Source: an uncultured Arachnia sp. (GTDB lineage Bacteria; Actinomycetota; Actinomycetes; Propionibacteriales; Propionibacteriaceae). Taken from it: a stretch of 64,000 nucleotides of DNA. How positions within the stretch are numbered: position 1 is the first letter of the stretch; each line of letters starts with the position of its first letter. Of this stretch, positions 7,436-17,186 are shown in pieces. A program made the position numbers and the translations under genes. The notes beneath the pieces are model-generated. The model did no database searches. It was not told where the DNA came from and was given only the letters and a program-made list of their open reading frames with translations. The DNA is taken from contig CANLTJ010000003.1 in NCBI GenBank assembly GCA_947493995.1, positions 341,298-405,297 of the forward strand, given 5' to 3'.

Positions 7436-8722
7436 ATGACATATCGCCCCGAGACGCTCGCCGTGCATGCCGGACAGGAAGAAGCCGATCCGACGACCAA
7501 TTCCCGCGCCGTTCCCATCTACCAGACGGTCTCCTACACCTTCGACGATGCCGAGCACGCTGCTGATCTGTTCGCCCTGCGCAAGCCCGGCAACATCTAC
7601 ACACGCATCATGAACCCCACCCAGAACGTGTTCGAGGAAAGGATGAACGCCCTTGAGGACGGTGTCGGTGCCCTCGCCACTGCCTCGGGCGCATCGGCCG
7701 TCACCTACGCGGTCCTCAACCTCACGTACTCGGGCGACAACATCGTCGCTCTCTCCACGCTGTACGGCGGTACCTATGCGCTGTTCGCCCACACCCTCCC
7801 GCAGTTCGGCATCGAGGTACGGTTCGTGGATCCGGCCAAGCCGGAGGAGCTTGCGGAGCATGTGGATGAGCGGACCAAGCTCGTCTTCGGGGAAACCATC
7901 GGCAACCCGTCACTGAATGTCATCGATCTCGACGCGTGGACCGACGCCGCGCATGCCCACGGGCTGCCCTTCATTCTCGACAACACGGTTCCCACTCCGC
8001 TGCTGACACGGGCATTCGACCATGGGGTGGACATCGTGGTGCACTCCGGCACCAAGTACATCGGCGGTCACGGCACGACGCTGGGTGGCGTCATCGTCGA
8101 TTCCGGCAAGTTCGACTGGGCCGCGCACGCCGAACGCTTCCCCGGACTGACGCAACCCGACGACGCCTACCACGGCGTGGTGTGGACCGAGGCTGCGGGA
8201 CCCGCCGCCTACATCATCCGGGCGCGCACCGTTCTCCTGCGCAACACCGGCGCCACCATCTCTCCCATGAATGCGTGGCTGCTGCTCCAGGGGCTGGAGA
8301 CATTGCACCTGCGCATGGAGCGACACTGCTCCAATGCACTCGCCGTCGCGAGGTATCTGGAGAAGCATGACGCCGTGGCCTGGGTGAACTACCCGGGCCT
8401 TGAGTCCAGCCCCTCCCACGAGATAGCCAAGCGGGTTCTCGCCGACGGGCAGTTCGGTGGTCTCGTGTCCTTCGGGCTGAAGGCCGGGCGCGAGGCCGGC
8501 ACGTCGTTCGTGGGTGCACTGGATCTCTTCAGTCACCTCGCCAACATCGGCGATGCCAAGTCATTGGTGATCCACAACGCCTCCACGACCCACTCGCAGC
8601 TCTCCGATGAGGAACTGGAAGCGGCGGGCGTGCCGGGGGAGATGGTGCGCCTCTCCGTCGGTATCGAGCACGTCGACGATCTGATTGCCGCGTTAGAGGA
8701 GGCGCTGGCCTCCGTGGCCTGA
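7436..8722 (+). CDS. metY: O-acetylhomoserine sulfhydrylase / aminocarboxypropyltransferase
   Basis: A 428-residue member of the Cys/Met-metabolism PLP family. The PLP lysine is K207 in VHSGTKYIGGHGTTLGG. The region YTRIMNPTQNVFEERM and the long insert around residues 225-260 are characteristic of MetY rather than the shorter cystathionine gamma-synthase. It makes homocysteine from O-acetylhomoserine and sulfide. The ATG at 7436 follows GAGGAGAG by 9 nt. Its substrate would be supplied by metX at 12798, which here is separated from it by a sugar transporter. Confidence 0.93.
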   Translation: MTYRPETLAVHAGQEEADPTTNSRAVPIYQTVSYTFDDAEHAADLFALRKPGNIYTRIMNPTQNVFEERMNALEDGVGALATASGASAVTYAVLNLTYSGDNIVALSTLYGGTYALFAHTLPQFGIEVRFVDPAKPEELAEHVDERTKLVFGETIGNPSLNVIDLDAWTDAAHAHGLPFILDNTVPTPLLTRAFDHGVDIVVHSGTKYIGGHGTTLGGVIVDSGKFDWAAHAERFPGLTQPDDAYHGVVWTEAAGPAAYIIRARTVLLRNTGATISPMNAWLLLQGLETLHLRMERHCSNALAVARYLEKHDAVAWVNYPGLESSPSHEIAKRVLADGQFGGLVSFGLKAGREAGTSFVGALDLFSHLANIGDAKSLVIHNASTTHSQLSDEELEAAGVPGEMVRLSVGIEHVDDLIAALEEALASVA

Positions 8723-8836
8723 CGACGAGTGCTCCGCCGGGCGCAAATCAACATCCGGTGTCGGGCAGGGGACGGCGCCGTCTTCGTGGCTGAACGAGGA
8801 CGGCAGTCTGCCCGCTGTACCCGGCGGAATGTCACA

Positions 8837-8891
8837 GTCGTGCAACGACGCGCCATGAGCAGGCTTCGCTGAGCACTCATGGTGCTAGCGT
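8837..8891 (+). promoter_or_regulatory. Candidate promoter and small dyad before malE
   Basis: GTCGT-GCA-ACGAC (8837-8849) is a short dyad. A TAnnnT-type -10, TAGCGT, is at 8886-8891. A LacI-family (MalR-like) regulator could use such a site, but no regulator gene is in the window. The rest of the 221-bp gap shows nothing else. Confidence 0.3.
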
Positions 8892-8943
8892 TCTTTCACT
8901 TGCCCCGCAGGGACGCTGGGCACACTGAAAGGATTGACTCACT

Positions 8944-10194
8944 ATGCGCAAGCATTTCCTCGCTCTGGCAGCCGCCAGTCTGGCGCTCACGTTGACAGCC
9001 TGCGGTGACTCGGCGTCACCCGAAACGACCTCTGACCCGCCCGCCGGAGACACCCCGGCTGCCGAGACATCCGCCCCGATGGAGGATGCTGGCACACTCT
9101 CCATCTGGATGGATGAGAACCGCATCGACGCGTTCACCACGTTGGGGGAGAATTTCAGCGCCGCCACCGGCATCACGCTCGACATCATTGAAAAGCCCAC
9201 CGAAGACGTCAAGACCGACTTCATCACACAGGTTCCGACCGGGGAGGGTCCCGACCTGATCGTGGGCGCGAACGACTGGGTGGGTGACCTCTCCAACAAC
9301 GGTGTCATCGCCCCGCTCGAGCTGGGCGAAAAGATGGATGGCATGAGCGAGCCCGCTGTCAAAGGCTTCACGCTGGACGGCAATCTGTACGGGGTGCCTT
9401 ATGCGGTGGAGAACCTCGCCCTGGTTCGCAACAATGCACTCGCGACGGAAACCCCCGCCACCTTTGATGAACTGATCGAACAGGGCAAAGCTTCCGGGGC
9501 GGAATTCCCGGTCATCATTCAACAGGGTGATGCCGGGGATGCGTACCACCTCTATCCGATCCAGACCTCCTTCGGTGCTCCGGTCTTCACCACAGACGAC
9601 AGCGGTGAGTACACCGGGGAGCTCGGTATGGGGGGCGAGGAAGGCATCGCTTTCGCGAACTACATCAAGAAGCTTGCCGACGAGGGCATCCTGAGCGCCT
9701 CCATCGGCGGCGACCAGGCCAACCAGGCCTTCATGGACGGCAAAAGTCCCTACATGATCACCGGCCCGTGGAACATTCCGGCATTTGAGGAGGCCGACCT
9801 CGATTTCGCGGCCATGCCCGTGCCGTCCGCTGGCGGTGAGCCAGCGCGACCCTTCCTGGGAGTTCAGGGCGTGTACCTCTCCTCGCAGTCCGAACAGGCT
9901 CTGCTCGCCAACCAGTTCCTGGACTACATGACCACGGCTGAGGCCCAGGATACCTTGTACGAACAGTCACGTCGGACGCCCGCGCTCGAAGAGTCTGCCA
10001 ACGCGGTGGAGGATCCGATTCTTGAAGGGTTCGGCGAAGCGGGCGTGGATGGAGATCCATTGCCAGCAATCCCCGAGATGGGCGCCGTATGGACCTTCTG
10101 GGGCGCAGCGGAGTTGAGCATCGTCGACGGCAGTGCCGCTGATCCTGCCACTGCGTGGAACACGATGATCGCCAACATCGAAGCCGAGATCTGA
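8944..10194 (+). CDS. malE: Maltose/maltodextrin-type ABC transporter substrate-binding lipoprotein
   Basis: A 416-residue extracellular solute-binding protein of family 1. It has a lipoprotein signal ending in the lipobox LTAC with the acylated Cys at residue 20, then an acidic Ser/Thr/Pro linker. The mature domain shows MalE-type features (LIVGANDWVGDLSNNGVIAPL, YGVPYAVENLALVRNN, YMITGPWNIPAFEEADLDFA). It delivers maltose, maltodextrins or a related sugar to the permeases encoded next. AAAGGA precedes the ATG by about 10 nt. Confidence 0.88.
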   Translation: MRKHFLALAAASLALTLTACGDSASPETTSDPPAGDTPAAETSAPMEDAGTLSIWMDENRIDAFTTLGENFSAATGITLDIIEKPTEDVKTDFITQVPTGEGPDLIVGANDWVGDLSNNGVIAPLELGEKMDGMSEPAVKGFTLDGNLYGVPYAVENLALVRNNALATETPATFDELIEQGKASGAEFPVIIQQGDAGDAYHLYPIQTSFGAPVFTTDDSGEYTGELGMGGEEGIAFANYIKKLADEGILSASIGGDQANQAFMDGKSPYMITGPWNIPAFEEADLDFAAMPVPSAGGEPARPFLGVQGVYLSSQSEQALLANQFLDYMTTAEAQDTLYEQSRRTPALEESANAVEDPILEGFGEAGVDGDPLPAIPEMGAVWTFWGAAELSIVDGSAADPATAWNTMIANIEAEI

Positions 10195-10281
10195 GGCGAC
10201 CAATCAGTGCCTGACGGGTGGGGTCCAACTGGGCCCCACCCGTGTCCCGAAGATTCGAGAACGACGCGATAGGACCCTCAG

Positions 10282-11865
10282 GTGAGCGACACTGCTGAGA
10301 AGGAGCGCACAGGCGCTCCGCAACTTTCCCACGCCCGTGACTTCTCGCGTCCGGGCTTCTACGTCAAGCTCATCCTGATGGCGCTCGTCAATGCCTTCGG
10401 CATTTTCGGCATCCTCGCATCCCTGCCCGGCGACGACTGGCCAGTGCTGATCTTTCTTGCCGTCACGTTGGTGATCGCCAACTATGTCTACTTCTCCAAG
10501 CGATCCATCCCCGCCAAGTACCTGATGCCCGGGCTGGTCTTCCTCGCGGTCTATCAGCTGTACGTAATGGGCAATACCGCCTATGTGGCCTTCACCAACT
10601 ACGGCGACGGACACAACGACGCGAAACAGCCAGCAATCACCCAGATCCTCAAGACCTCCGACCGTCGGGTGGAGGGCACCGAGACCTTCCCTGTCACCAT
10701 CCTGGAACGCAATGATGAATTGGCGTTCGCCATTGTGCGAGATGGCGCGGCTCGAGTTGGAACGCAGGACGAACCCCTGCAGGAGGCCCCGGATGCGGTG
10801 GTCGACGGCGATCGCGTGACAGATGTTCCTGGTTATGAGCCGCTGGACCTGGGAGAGATTCAAGCCAGACAGAACGATGTGCTTGATCTGCGCGTGAGTC
10901 TCACCGACGACCCCGACGACGGGTGGCTGCGGACGGACAATGGGACACTCTCCTACGTGGCCAGATCGTCGCTCAGCTACGACGAGGCAGCAGACGCCTT
11001 CACCACAGCTGACGGCAAGGTCTACACGGCCGATCCGGACCGAGGCCTCTTCGTCGCCGACGATGGCACTGTCCTGACGCCTGGCTGGCGCGTATTCGTG
11101 GGCGTGGACAACTTCTCTGCAATGTTCACCGATGCTCGGCTCTCCGGTCCGTTCTTCCAGATCATGCTCTGGACTTTCGCCTTCGCCATCTTGTCGGTGC
11201 TGACAACATTCGCTCTGGGTCTGGGGCTGGCGACCATCTTCAACGATCCACGAGTGAAGGGGCGGGTGATCTACAGGGCGCTGTTCATCCTGCCCTACGC
11301 CTTCCCCGGTTTCCTTGCAGCGCTGGTGTGGAAGGGAATGCTCAACCGACAGTTCGGCATCATCAATCAAACATTGCTGGGCGGCGCGGACATCAACTGG
11401 TTGGGGGATGGCAACCTCGCGAAGCTCTCCATTCTTGGTGTGAATCTCTGGCTGGGTTTTCCCTACATGTTCCTCGTGTGCACGGGAGCCCTGCAGTCCA
11501 TTCCGGGAGAGTTGACCGAAGCGGCGATCATGGACGGTGCGGGACCCCTGAAACGATTCCGCAGAGTCACATTGCCGCTGCTGCTCGTCTCAGTCGCGCC
11601 GCTGCTGATCGCGAGCTTTGCATTCAACTTCAACAACTTCTCGCTGATCTACATGCTGACGGGTGGCGCACCCAACTTCCCGGGATCCCCGGTCCTGGTG
11701 GGAGAGACCGACATCCTCATATCCATGGTGTACTCCGTGGCCTTTGAATCCGGGACGAAGCAGTACGGACTGGCTTCGGCCATGTCCATCCTCATCTTCG
11801 TCGTCGTAGGTGTCATCTCGTGGCTCGGCTTCCGCCAGACGCGCAAGCTTGAGGAGATCATGTGA
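10282..11865 (+). CDS. malF: Maltose-type ABC transporter permease with large external loop
   Basis: A 527-residue inner-membrane permease, long for the family because a hydrophilic region of roughly 170 residues lies between the third and fourth membrane segments, like the P2 loop of enterobacterial MalF. The C-terminal half contains the coupling EAA loop (ELTEAAIMDGAGPLKRFRRV) that contacts the ATPase. The start is GTG at 10282. It is 87 bp downstream of malE and overlaps the next permease gene, so the three are one operon. Confidence 0.88.
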   Translation: MSDTAEKERTGAPQLSHARDFSRPGFYVKLILMALVNAFGIFGILASLPGDDWPVLIFLAVTLVIANYVYFSKRSIPAKYLMPGLVFLAVYQLYVMGNTAYVAFTNYGDGHNDAKQPAITQILKTSDRRVEGTETFPVTILERNDELAFAIVRDGAARVGTQDEPLQEAPDAVVDGDRVTDVPGYEPLDLGEIQARQNDVLDLRVSLTDDPDDGWLRTDNGTLSYVARSSLSYDEAADAFTTADGKVYTADPDRGLFVADDGTVLTPGWRVFVGVDNFSAMFTDARLSGPFFQIMLWTFAFAILSVLTTFALGLGLATIFNDPRVKGRVIYRALFILPYAFPGFLAALVWKGMLNRQFGIINQTLLGGADINWLGDGNLAKLSILGVNLWLGFPYMFLVCTGALQSIPGELTEAAIMDGAGPLKRFRRVTLPLLLVSVAPLLIASFAFNFNNFSLIYMLTGGAPNFPGSPVLVGETDILISMVYSVAFESGTKQYGLASAMSILIFVVVGVISWLGFRQTRKLEEIM

Positions 11866-12743
11866 TGGCACATCAGGTGAAGAACGACACACGGTTGAAG
11901 GGTTCCAGATGGTGGAAGGAAGTGGGGTGGAAGCACATCCTGGCCGTCGTCGTCATCGCATTCTGCATATTTCCGCTTCTGTACGTGCTGTCCGCGTCAC
12001 TGAGCCCGGGAGGAACGCTCACCGGTTCGGCGACACTCTTCGACGAGGTCTCGGGTACGAACTACGTGGACCTCATGGAAACGAACTTCCCGAGCTGGAT
12101 GCTGCACTCGCTGGTCGTGAGCACAGCCACAGCGGTGGGGACCATTGTGATGGGGGCAGCCGCCGCCTACGCCTTCAGCAGGTTCCGGTTCACCGGGAGA
12201 CGCGGAGGCCTGACCGCCCTGCTCATCATCCAGATGTTCCCGCAGATGCTGGCGTTCGTCGCCATCTTCCTGCTGCTCCTGACACTGCAGGACATCTATC
12301 CCTTCCTCGGGCTGGGCGAGTTGACGGGACTCATCGCGGTCTATCTCGGGGGTGCGCTCGGTGCCAACACCTTCCTCATGTACGGCTTCTTCAACACCAT
12401 TCCCAAGGAACTGGACGAGGCAGCGAAGATTGACGGCGCCACCCATGCGCAGATCTTCTGGGGAGTCGTCATGCGGCTCGTCACGCCGATCCTTGCGGTG
12501 GTGGGGCTGCTGTCGTTCGTGGCCACCTATGGCGAGTTCATCCTCGCCCGTATCGTCCTCGCGCGGCCCGACAACTACACACTGGCCGTGGGCCTCTACG
12601 TCTGGGCCTCCGATGAGCGCAACGCACCCTGGTCCCTGTTCGCTGCGGGTGCCGTGCTGGCCGCCATCCCCATCATCCTGTTGTTCATGTACCTGCAGAA
12701 ATACATCGTCGGTGGTTTGACGGCCGGTGGCATCAAGGGCTGA
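11865..12743 (+). CDS. malG: Maltose-type ABC transporter permease
   Basis: A 292-residue permease with six predicted membrane segments and the EAA loop ELDEAAKIDGATHAQIFWGV. It pairs with the MalF-like permease. The ATG at 11865 overlaps the malF stop by one base; a GTG at 11862 is an alternative start. GAGGAG (11851-11856) serves either. No ATP-binding subunit follows, so a shared MsiK-type ATPase encoded elsewhere is likely (inference). Confidence 0.9.
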   Translation: MAHQVKNDTRLKGSRWWKEVGWKHILAVVVIAFCIFPLLYVLSASLSPGGTLTGSATLFDEVSGTNYVDLMETNFPSWMLHSLVVSTATAVGTIVMGAAAAYAFSRFRFTGRRGGLTALLIIQMFPQMLAFVAIFLLLLTLQDIYPFLGLGELTGLIAVYLGGALGANTFLMYGFFNTIPKELDEAAKIDGATHAQIFWGVVMRLVTPILAVVGLLSFVATYGEFILARIVLARPDNYTLAVGLYVWASDERNAPWSLFAAGAVLAAIPIILLFMYLQKYIVGGLTAGGIKG

Positions 12744-12797
12744 GCCCTGAAGAGGTATGCATCGCGGCGGTGAGCGGTGTGCTCAGCGCGGCTGCGC

Positions 12798-13973
12798 ATG
12801 CATCACAATGGGCATGTGGAGCAGCACAGCGAGCTGGGAGTCACGAAGAGCAGGACGGTACGGCTCTTCGATACCGAGCATCCCCTCACGCTTCGCAGCG
12901 GGGCCACCCTCGACGAGGTCAACGTCACCTTCGAGACCTACGGCCACTTGAACGCGGACGCCAGCAATGCTGTCTTCGTCTGTCACGCTCTCACCGGGGA
13001 CGCACACGCCGCGGGGTGGCGAGAGGGGGACAGGCGGCCGGGGTGGTGGGACACCATGATTGGCCCGGGCAGACCCGTGGACACCGACACGTGGTTCGTC
13101 GTCTGCGCCAACATTCTCGGTGGATGCCAGGGGACCACCGGGCCCTCGTCGATCAATCCCCACACCGGCGAACCCTACGGCCTCGACTTCCCCCTGCTGC
13201 ACATGTCCGATTTCGTCACCGTCCACCGAGCACTCGGACAGCATCTCGGCGTCACGCGGTGGGCCGCCACGATCGGCGGCTCCCTGGGTGGCATGCAGGT
13301 GCTCCAGTGGGCGCTGGATCATCCCCAGGACATGGGCAATGCCGTCGTCCTCGCTGGCTCCTCCCGCCTGACAGCGCAAAACATTGCCTTCTCCGCTGTG
13401 GGGCGTCAGGCCATCATGCGGGACTCCGCCTTTCGCGGCGGACGATTCCTCTCCGAGGGAACGGCTCCCCGGAAGGGATTGGCCGTGGCCCGCATGATGG
13501 CACACATCACGTACCTGTCCGAGGCGGCATTCACCGAGAAGTTCGGTCGCGCTGCCCAGTCCGGCGAACTGACGCCCAACTTCGGTGTGGATTTTGCGGT
13601 GGAGAGCTATCTGGACCATCAGGGGGAGGCATTCCAGTCCCGGTTCGACGCACTGAGCTACCTCTACCTGACGCGGGTCATGGATTACTTCGACCCCTTC
13701 GCCGCACCCGGAGCCCTGGATGCCCTCGCCGCGCGATCCGTCAAGTTCCTTGTGGTGAGCTTCGACACCGACTGGCGGTTCTCCACCGCGCACTCTCGCC
13801 GGATTGTCCGCCATCTGGAGGGGGCCCGCGTTCCCACGTCATTCCGGGAGATCCACTCGCCGTGGGGCCACGATTCGTTCCTCATGAGCATCCCCACGTA
13901 TCACGATACGATCCGCGCCTTCATGGACCGCATCGCCGACGAGGTGAACAGTCCAGTGAACGAGGTGACATGA
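12798..13973 (+). CDS. metX: Homoserine O-acetyltransferase
   Basis: A 391-residue alpha/beta-hydrolase-fold acyltransferase. The nucleophile Ser is near residue 162 in the elbow GGSLGGMQ; the acid Asp (SFDTDWRF) and the His (SPWGHDSF) follow in order. It activates homoserine for methionine synthesis using acetyl-CoA, although succinyl-CoA specificity cannot be excluded from sequence alone. The start is uncertain: ATG at 12798 is given, GTG at 12777 and GTG at 12816 are possible, and none has a good Shine-Dalgarno sequence. It overlaps metW by 4 nt. Confidence 0.92.
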   Translation: MHHNGHVEQHSELGVTKSRTVRLFDTEHPLTLRSGATLDEVNVTFETYGHLNADASNAVFVCHALTGDAHAAGWREGDRRPGWWDTMIGPGRPVDTDTWFVVCANILGGCQGTTGPSSINPHTGEPYGLDFPLLHMSDFVTVHRALGQHLGVTRWAATIGGSLGGMQVLQWALDHPQDMGNAVVLAGSSRLTAQNIAFSAVGRQAIMRDSAFRGGRFLSEGTAPRKGLAVARMMAHITYLSEAAFTEKFGRAAQSGELTPNFGVDFAVESYLDHQGEAFQSRFDALSYLYLTRVMDYFDPFAAPGALDALAARSVKFLVVSFDTDWRFSTAHSRRIVRHLEGARVPTSFREIHSPWGHDSFLMSIPTYHDTIRAFMDRIADEVNSPVNEVT

Positions 13974-14572
13974 GCGACACGTTCAGGCCCGATCTGGAGC
14001 TCATCGCCCAGCTGATCCCGCAGGACTCCCGGGTGCTGGATCTCGGCTGCGGCGACGGCGAACTCCTGCGCCGGCTGATCCGCAAGGGATGCAGTGGCAC
14101 AGGGGTGGAGATCGAACCCTCGGAACTGGTCGCGGCGCTGCGTTCCGGCGTGGACGTGATTGATCTGGATCTGAACTCGCAGCTCAACGAGTTCGCCGAC
14201 GACTCGTACGACGTCGTCGTCCTCTCCCGCACCCTGCAAAACGTGCAGAAGCCGCGCGATGTCCTGGAACAGATCAGCCGCATCGCCGTACACTGTGTGG
14301 TGTCCATGCCCAACTTCACCCACTGGAGCAGCCGAGCCCGTCTCCTCTCCGGCCGGATGCCGATGTCGAAGGACCTTCCGTACCAGTGGTACGAGACGCC
14401 CAACCGGCACTACACGTCGTTGCGGGACCTGGAACGTCTGTTTCGGAGCCTCGACCTCAGGATCGATCGCCGTATCCCACTCAACGCGCGGGGCGAGGCG
14501 CACGTCATGGGAAATCTTGCGTCCAATGCTCTCGCCAGCTCGGCGGTGTACCTGCTCCGCGCGAACCGCTGA
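13970..14572 (+). CDS. metW: MetW-family SAM-dependent methyltransferase-like protein
   Basis: A 200-residue class-I methyltransferase-fold protein with the SAM loop VLDLGCGDGELL. It also has the MetW hallmark region (LSRTLQNVQKPRDVL, then SMPNFTHWSSRARLLSGRMP). MetW is found next to metX in many bacteria and is linked to methionine synthesis; its reaction is not firmly established. The ATG overlaps the metX stop in ATGA, which implies translational coupling. Confidence 0.9.
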   Translation: MSDTFRPDLELIAQLIPQDSRVLDLGCGDGELLRRLIRKGCSGTGVEIEPSELVAALRSGVDVIDLDLNSQLNEFADDSYDVVVLSRTLQNVQKPRDVLEQISRIAVHCVVSMPNFTHWSSRARLLSGRMPMSKDLPYQWYETPNRHYTSLRDLERLFRSLDLRIDRRIPLNARGEAHVMGNLASNALASSAVYLLRANR

Positions 14573-14578
14573 TGGGAG

Positions 14579-15559
14579 TCACGAGCAGGCGGCGACCAGA
14601 CGTGTCAGGGGACCTGACAGCCCCAGCCTCTCCGACAGCTCGGTGACCCGAGCAGCGTCCACCAGGAGGGGCAGTTCCGACGGCACGCTGACCTTGAGAT
14701 CCCGGACCACCGACACCACCGCCTCCGCCCTCAGTATGTACTCCGCGGATTCGGCGACACTTCTCCGGACGGCGGGGGAGAGGGGACCGGTCCCGTCCAG
14801 GGCTGACGACACGAGCTCCTCCAGCGATCCGAACTGACTGATCAGGTGGGCAGCTGACTTCTCACCCACGCCCCGGACACCTGGAAGCCCGTCCGACGGA
14901 TCGCCACGCAGTACGGAGAAATCGACGTAGCGCTCCGAGGCGACGCCATACTTGGCCAGCAGCCAGTCGGAGTCCACCACCTGGTGCTTCGCAACCCCCT
15001 GCCCCACCCAGATCACTCGCGTGGTCTCGTCGACGAGTTGGAAGAGGTCGCGATCACCTGTGACCACCCAGCATCGGCCGTCGTGCTGCGTCACCAACGA
15101 CCCGAGCACATCGTCCGCCTCGTGCTCCGCCACCCCGATGACGGGCATGCCGACGGCCTCCAGCACCTCCCGGATCAGCGGAACCTGCACCCCGAGCTCA
15201 TCCGGTGTCTCCTCAGCGTCCACCCCGTCCGGGACCTCGTCGAGAACCCGGTGCGCCTTGTAGGACGCCACGAGATCGGTGCGCCACGCTGGGCGCCAGT
15301 CGTCATCCCAGGCGCAGGCCACCCGGGAGGGGGAGTACTGCTCCACAAGACGTGCGATGGCGTCCAGGAGTCCGCGGACGGCGTTGACGGGCGTCCCGTC
15401 CGGAGCCCTCAGACTGGAGGGAACACCAAAGAAGGCGCGAAAGTACAGATAGGAGGTGTCGAACACCATCAGGGAGTCACCCCCTGCCCCGATGTCCTCG
15501 CTCGCTCCGCCTGAGGCGTCTTCGTCAGTGGTTCCGCCGGCTCGCTCACCATCGTTCAT
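14579..15559 (-). CDS. 5'-3' exonuclease (PolA N-terminal-domain type)
   Basis: A 326-residue FEN/5'-nuclease. Metal-binding acidic residues are visible in MVFDTSYLYFR, in VAEHEADDVLGSL and in VVTGDRDLFQLV. The helix-hairpin-helix DNA-binding part reads GVRGVGEKSAAHLI. It trims RNA primers and flaps. It resembles stand-alone actinobacterial homologues of the DNA polymerase I exonuclease domain. The first 30 residues are acidic and Gly-rich and may be disordered; MVFDTSY at about residue 31 is an alternative start. It converges on metW with a 6-bp gap. Confidence 0.88.
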   Translation of the reverse strand: MNDGERAGGTTDEDASGGASEDIGAGGDSLMVFDTSYLYFRAFFGVPSSLRAPDGTPVNAVRGLLDAIARLVEQYSPSRVACAWDDDWRPAWRTDLVASYKAHRVLDEVPDGVDAEETPDELGVQVPLIREVLEAVGMPVIGVAEHEADDVLGSLVTQHDGRCWVVTGDRDLFQLVDETTRVIWVGQGVAKHQVVDSDWLLAKYGVASERYVDFSVLRGDPSDGLPGVRGVGEKSAAHLISQFGSLEELVSSALDGTGPLSPAVRRSVAESAEYILRAEAVVSVVRDLKVSVPSELPLLVDAARVTELSERLGLSGPLTRLVAACS

Positions 15560-15614
15560 GCCCCCATGGTGGCACGGGGGCGCTCCGCAGGTGGCGGGTA
15601 CTCTCGTCACTGTG

Positions 15615-17186
15615 ATGCCGCTCCACCGCCCACCGCTGCGCCCAAGCATCTCTGTCGTCCTGGCGCTGTGCACTGGGTTGCTGCTCGGAGCGGGGCAGGC
15701 CCCAATGAGTGTCTGGCCCGCAACCATCATCGGGCTGGCCCTGTTCTCGTGGATCGTCGCTGGCCGCACCGCGTGGCAGGCTGCCGGGCTGGGCGCAGTG
15801 ACAGGTTTGGCGATGAATGCCATCACGATCCACTGGGTCTATGTACTGGGTGTGCCCGTGGCCGTCGCGCTCGTGCTCTTCATGTCCCTGTGGAGCGTCC
15901 TTCTCGCGATCCTCGTGACGTGGCTGCTCCGCCTGCGCGCATGGATGTTCCTGGTGCCGGCAGCGTGGGTGGCCGTGGAGGTGGTCAGCGGGCGGGTTCC
16001 CTTCGGCGGCTTCCCCTGGAACCGCCTCGCCTACACCACCGTCGACCAGCCGATGTCCGGGTGGCTTCCCTGGGTGGGGGCGGCCGGAGTGGCGTATCTG
16101 CTGGCTCTCGTCTCGCAGTTCGTTCTCGTAGCAGTCGTCGACGCTCGCATCAGGTGGCGGGTGGTGGCGGCCACCGCTGTCCTCTTCCTGGCGGGTGGGT
16201 CGCTGAAACTGGTTCCTCCGGGCGCGGCGGAGCAGGAGGTCACCATTGGTGTAGTCCAGGGCAACGTGAACCGGGAGCTGCACGGCACCGCCGCCTACGC
16301 CGGTTCCGTCACGAACAACATGCTGAGCGAGACCATCTTCCTCCTGGCATCCAACCGGGCGCACGACGAGGAGCCGCTGGATTTCGTGCTGTGGCCGGAG
16401 AATGCCACGGATCGTGACCCGTTCACCCAGCCCGTCACCCGAGCACTGGTGGAAACTGCCGTAGAAGTGGCTGACGTGCCGATCCTGGTGGGCGCGGTGA
16501 TGGAGGGTCCCGACCCCGGAACCACCCGCCAGACATCCGCCATCTGGTGGCACCCGGACACCGGCCCGGGGGACAGGTACGACAAACGCAATCTCGTGCC
16601 GTTCGGCGAGTACATCCCGTTCCGTGACTTCCTCCTGCCCCGCCTGCCCATACTGGAGCAGATCGGCCGTCAATCCATCCCCGGTATCGAGCCCGGCGTG
16701 ATCGAGGCCCCCATCGCCGATCACCCGAACCTTCAGGTGGGCAACGTCATCTGCTTCGAACTGGCGTGGGACGACACGGTCTACGACACCGTTCGCAGTG
16801 GCGCTGACGTGATCGTGTCGCAGAGCAACACCAACACCTACGCCGGGACCTTCGAGATTCCCCAACAGCTGTCCATCAACAGGGTACGAGCCATGGAAAT
16901 CCGTCGCGAAATGGTGGTGTCTACCCTGAACTCTGTTTCCGGACTGGTGGATGCCACCGGCGCCGTCCACGAACCCACAGCGGAGTTCACAGCCGCTCAT
17001 CGCAGCTTCACCGTGCCGCTGAGGGACAACGTGACACCCGCGGTGATTCTGAACCCGTGGCTCGAGATCGCGCTTGCAGTACTCGGATTCGGCGCAGCCA
17101 GCTACGTCGGGGCGCAGGGTTGGCGGGACCGGCGCTCGGATAGACTTTCGCGACAAACCCCGGCAGCGAATGGAACCCACCCATGA
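15615..17186 (+). CDS. lnt: Apolipoprotein N-acyltransferase
   Basis: A 523-residue membrane enzyme that adds the third acyl chain to lipoproteins. The N-terminal half has about seven membrane segments, including the conserved VPFGGFPWNRLAY. The C-terminal nitrilase-like domain shows the Glu of LWPENATD, the Lys of DKRNLVPFGEYIPF and the catalytic Cys in NVICFELAW (Phe replaces the more common Tyr). It overlaps the downstream ppm1 gene by 4 nt. Lnt and Ppm1 are fused in Mycobacterium tuberculosis but separate and adjacent here. Confidence 0.93.
   Translation: MPLHRPPLRPSISVVLALCTGLLLGAGQAPMSVWPATIIGLALFSWIVAGRTAWQAAGLGAVTGLAMNAITIHWVYVLGVPVAVALVLFMSLWSVLLAILVTWLLRLRAWMFLVPAAWVAVEVVSGRVPFGGFPWNRLAYTTVDQPMSGWLPWVGAAGVAYLLALVSQFVLVAVVDARIRWRVVAATAVLFLAGGSLKLVPPGAAEQEVTIGVVQGNVNRELHGTAAYAGSVTNNMLSETIFLLASNRAHDEEPLDFVLWPENATDRDPFTQPVTRALVETAVEVADVPILVGAVMEGPDPGTTRQTSAIWWHPDTGPGDRYDKRNLVPFGEYIPFRDFLLPRLPILEQIGRQSIPGIEPGVIEAPIADHPNLQVGNVICFELAWDDTVYDTVRSGADVIVSQSNTNTYAGTFEIPQQLSINRVRAMEIRREMVVSTLNSVSGLVDATGAVHEPTAEFTAAHRSFTVPLRDNVTPAVILNPWLEIALAVLGFGAASYVGAQGWRDRRSDRLSRQTPAANGTHP

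Noticed and set aside
12770..14572. A 600-codon plus-strand frame
   Set aside because: Only its last 200 codons are real (metW). The first part is an out-of-frame reading of metX.
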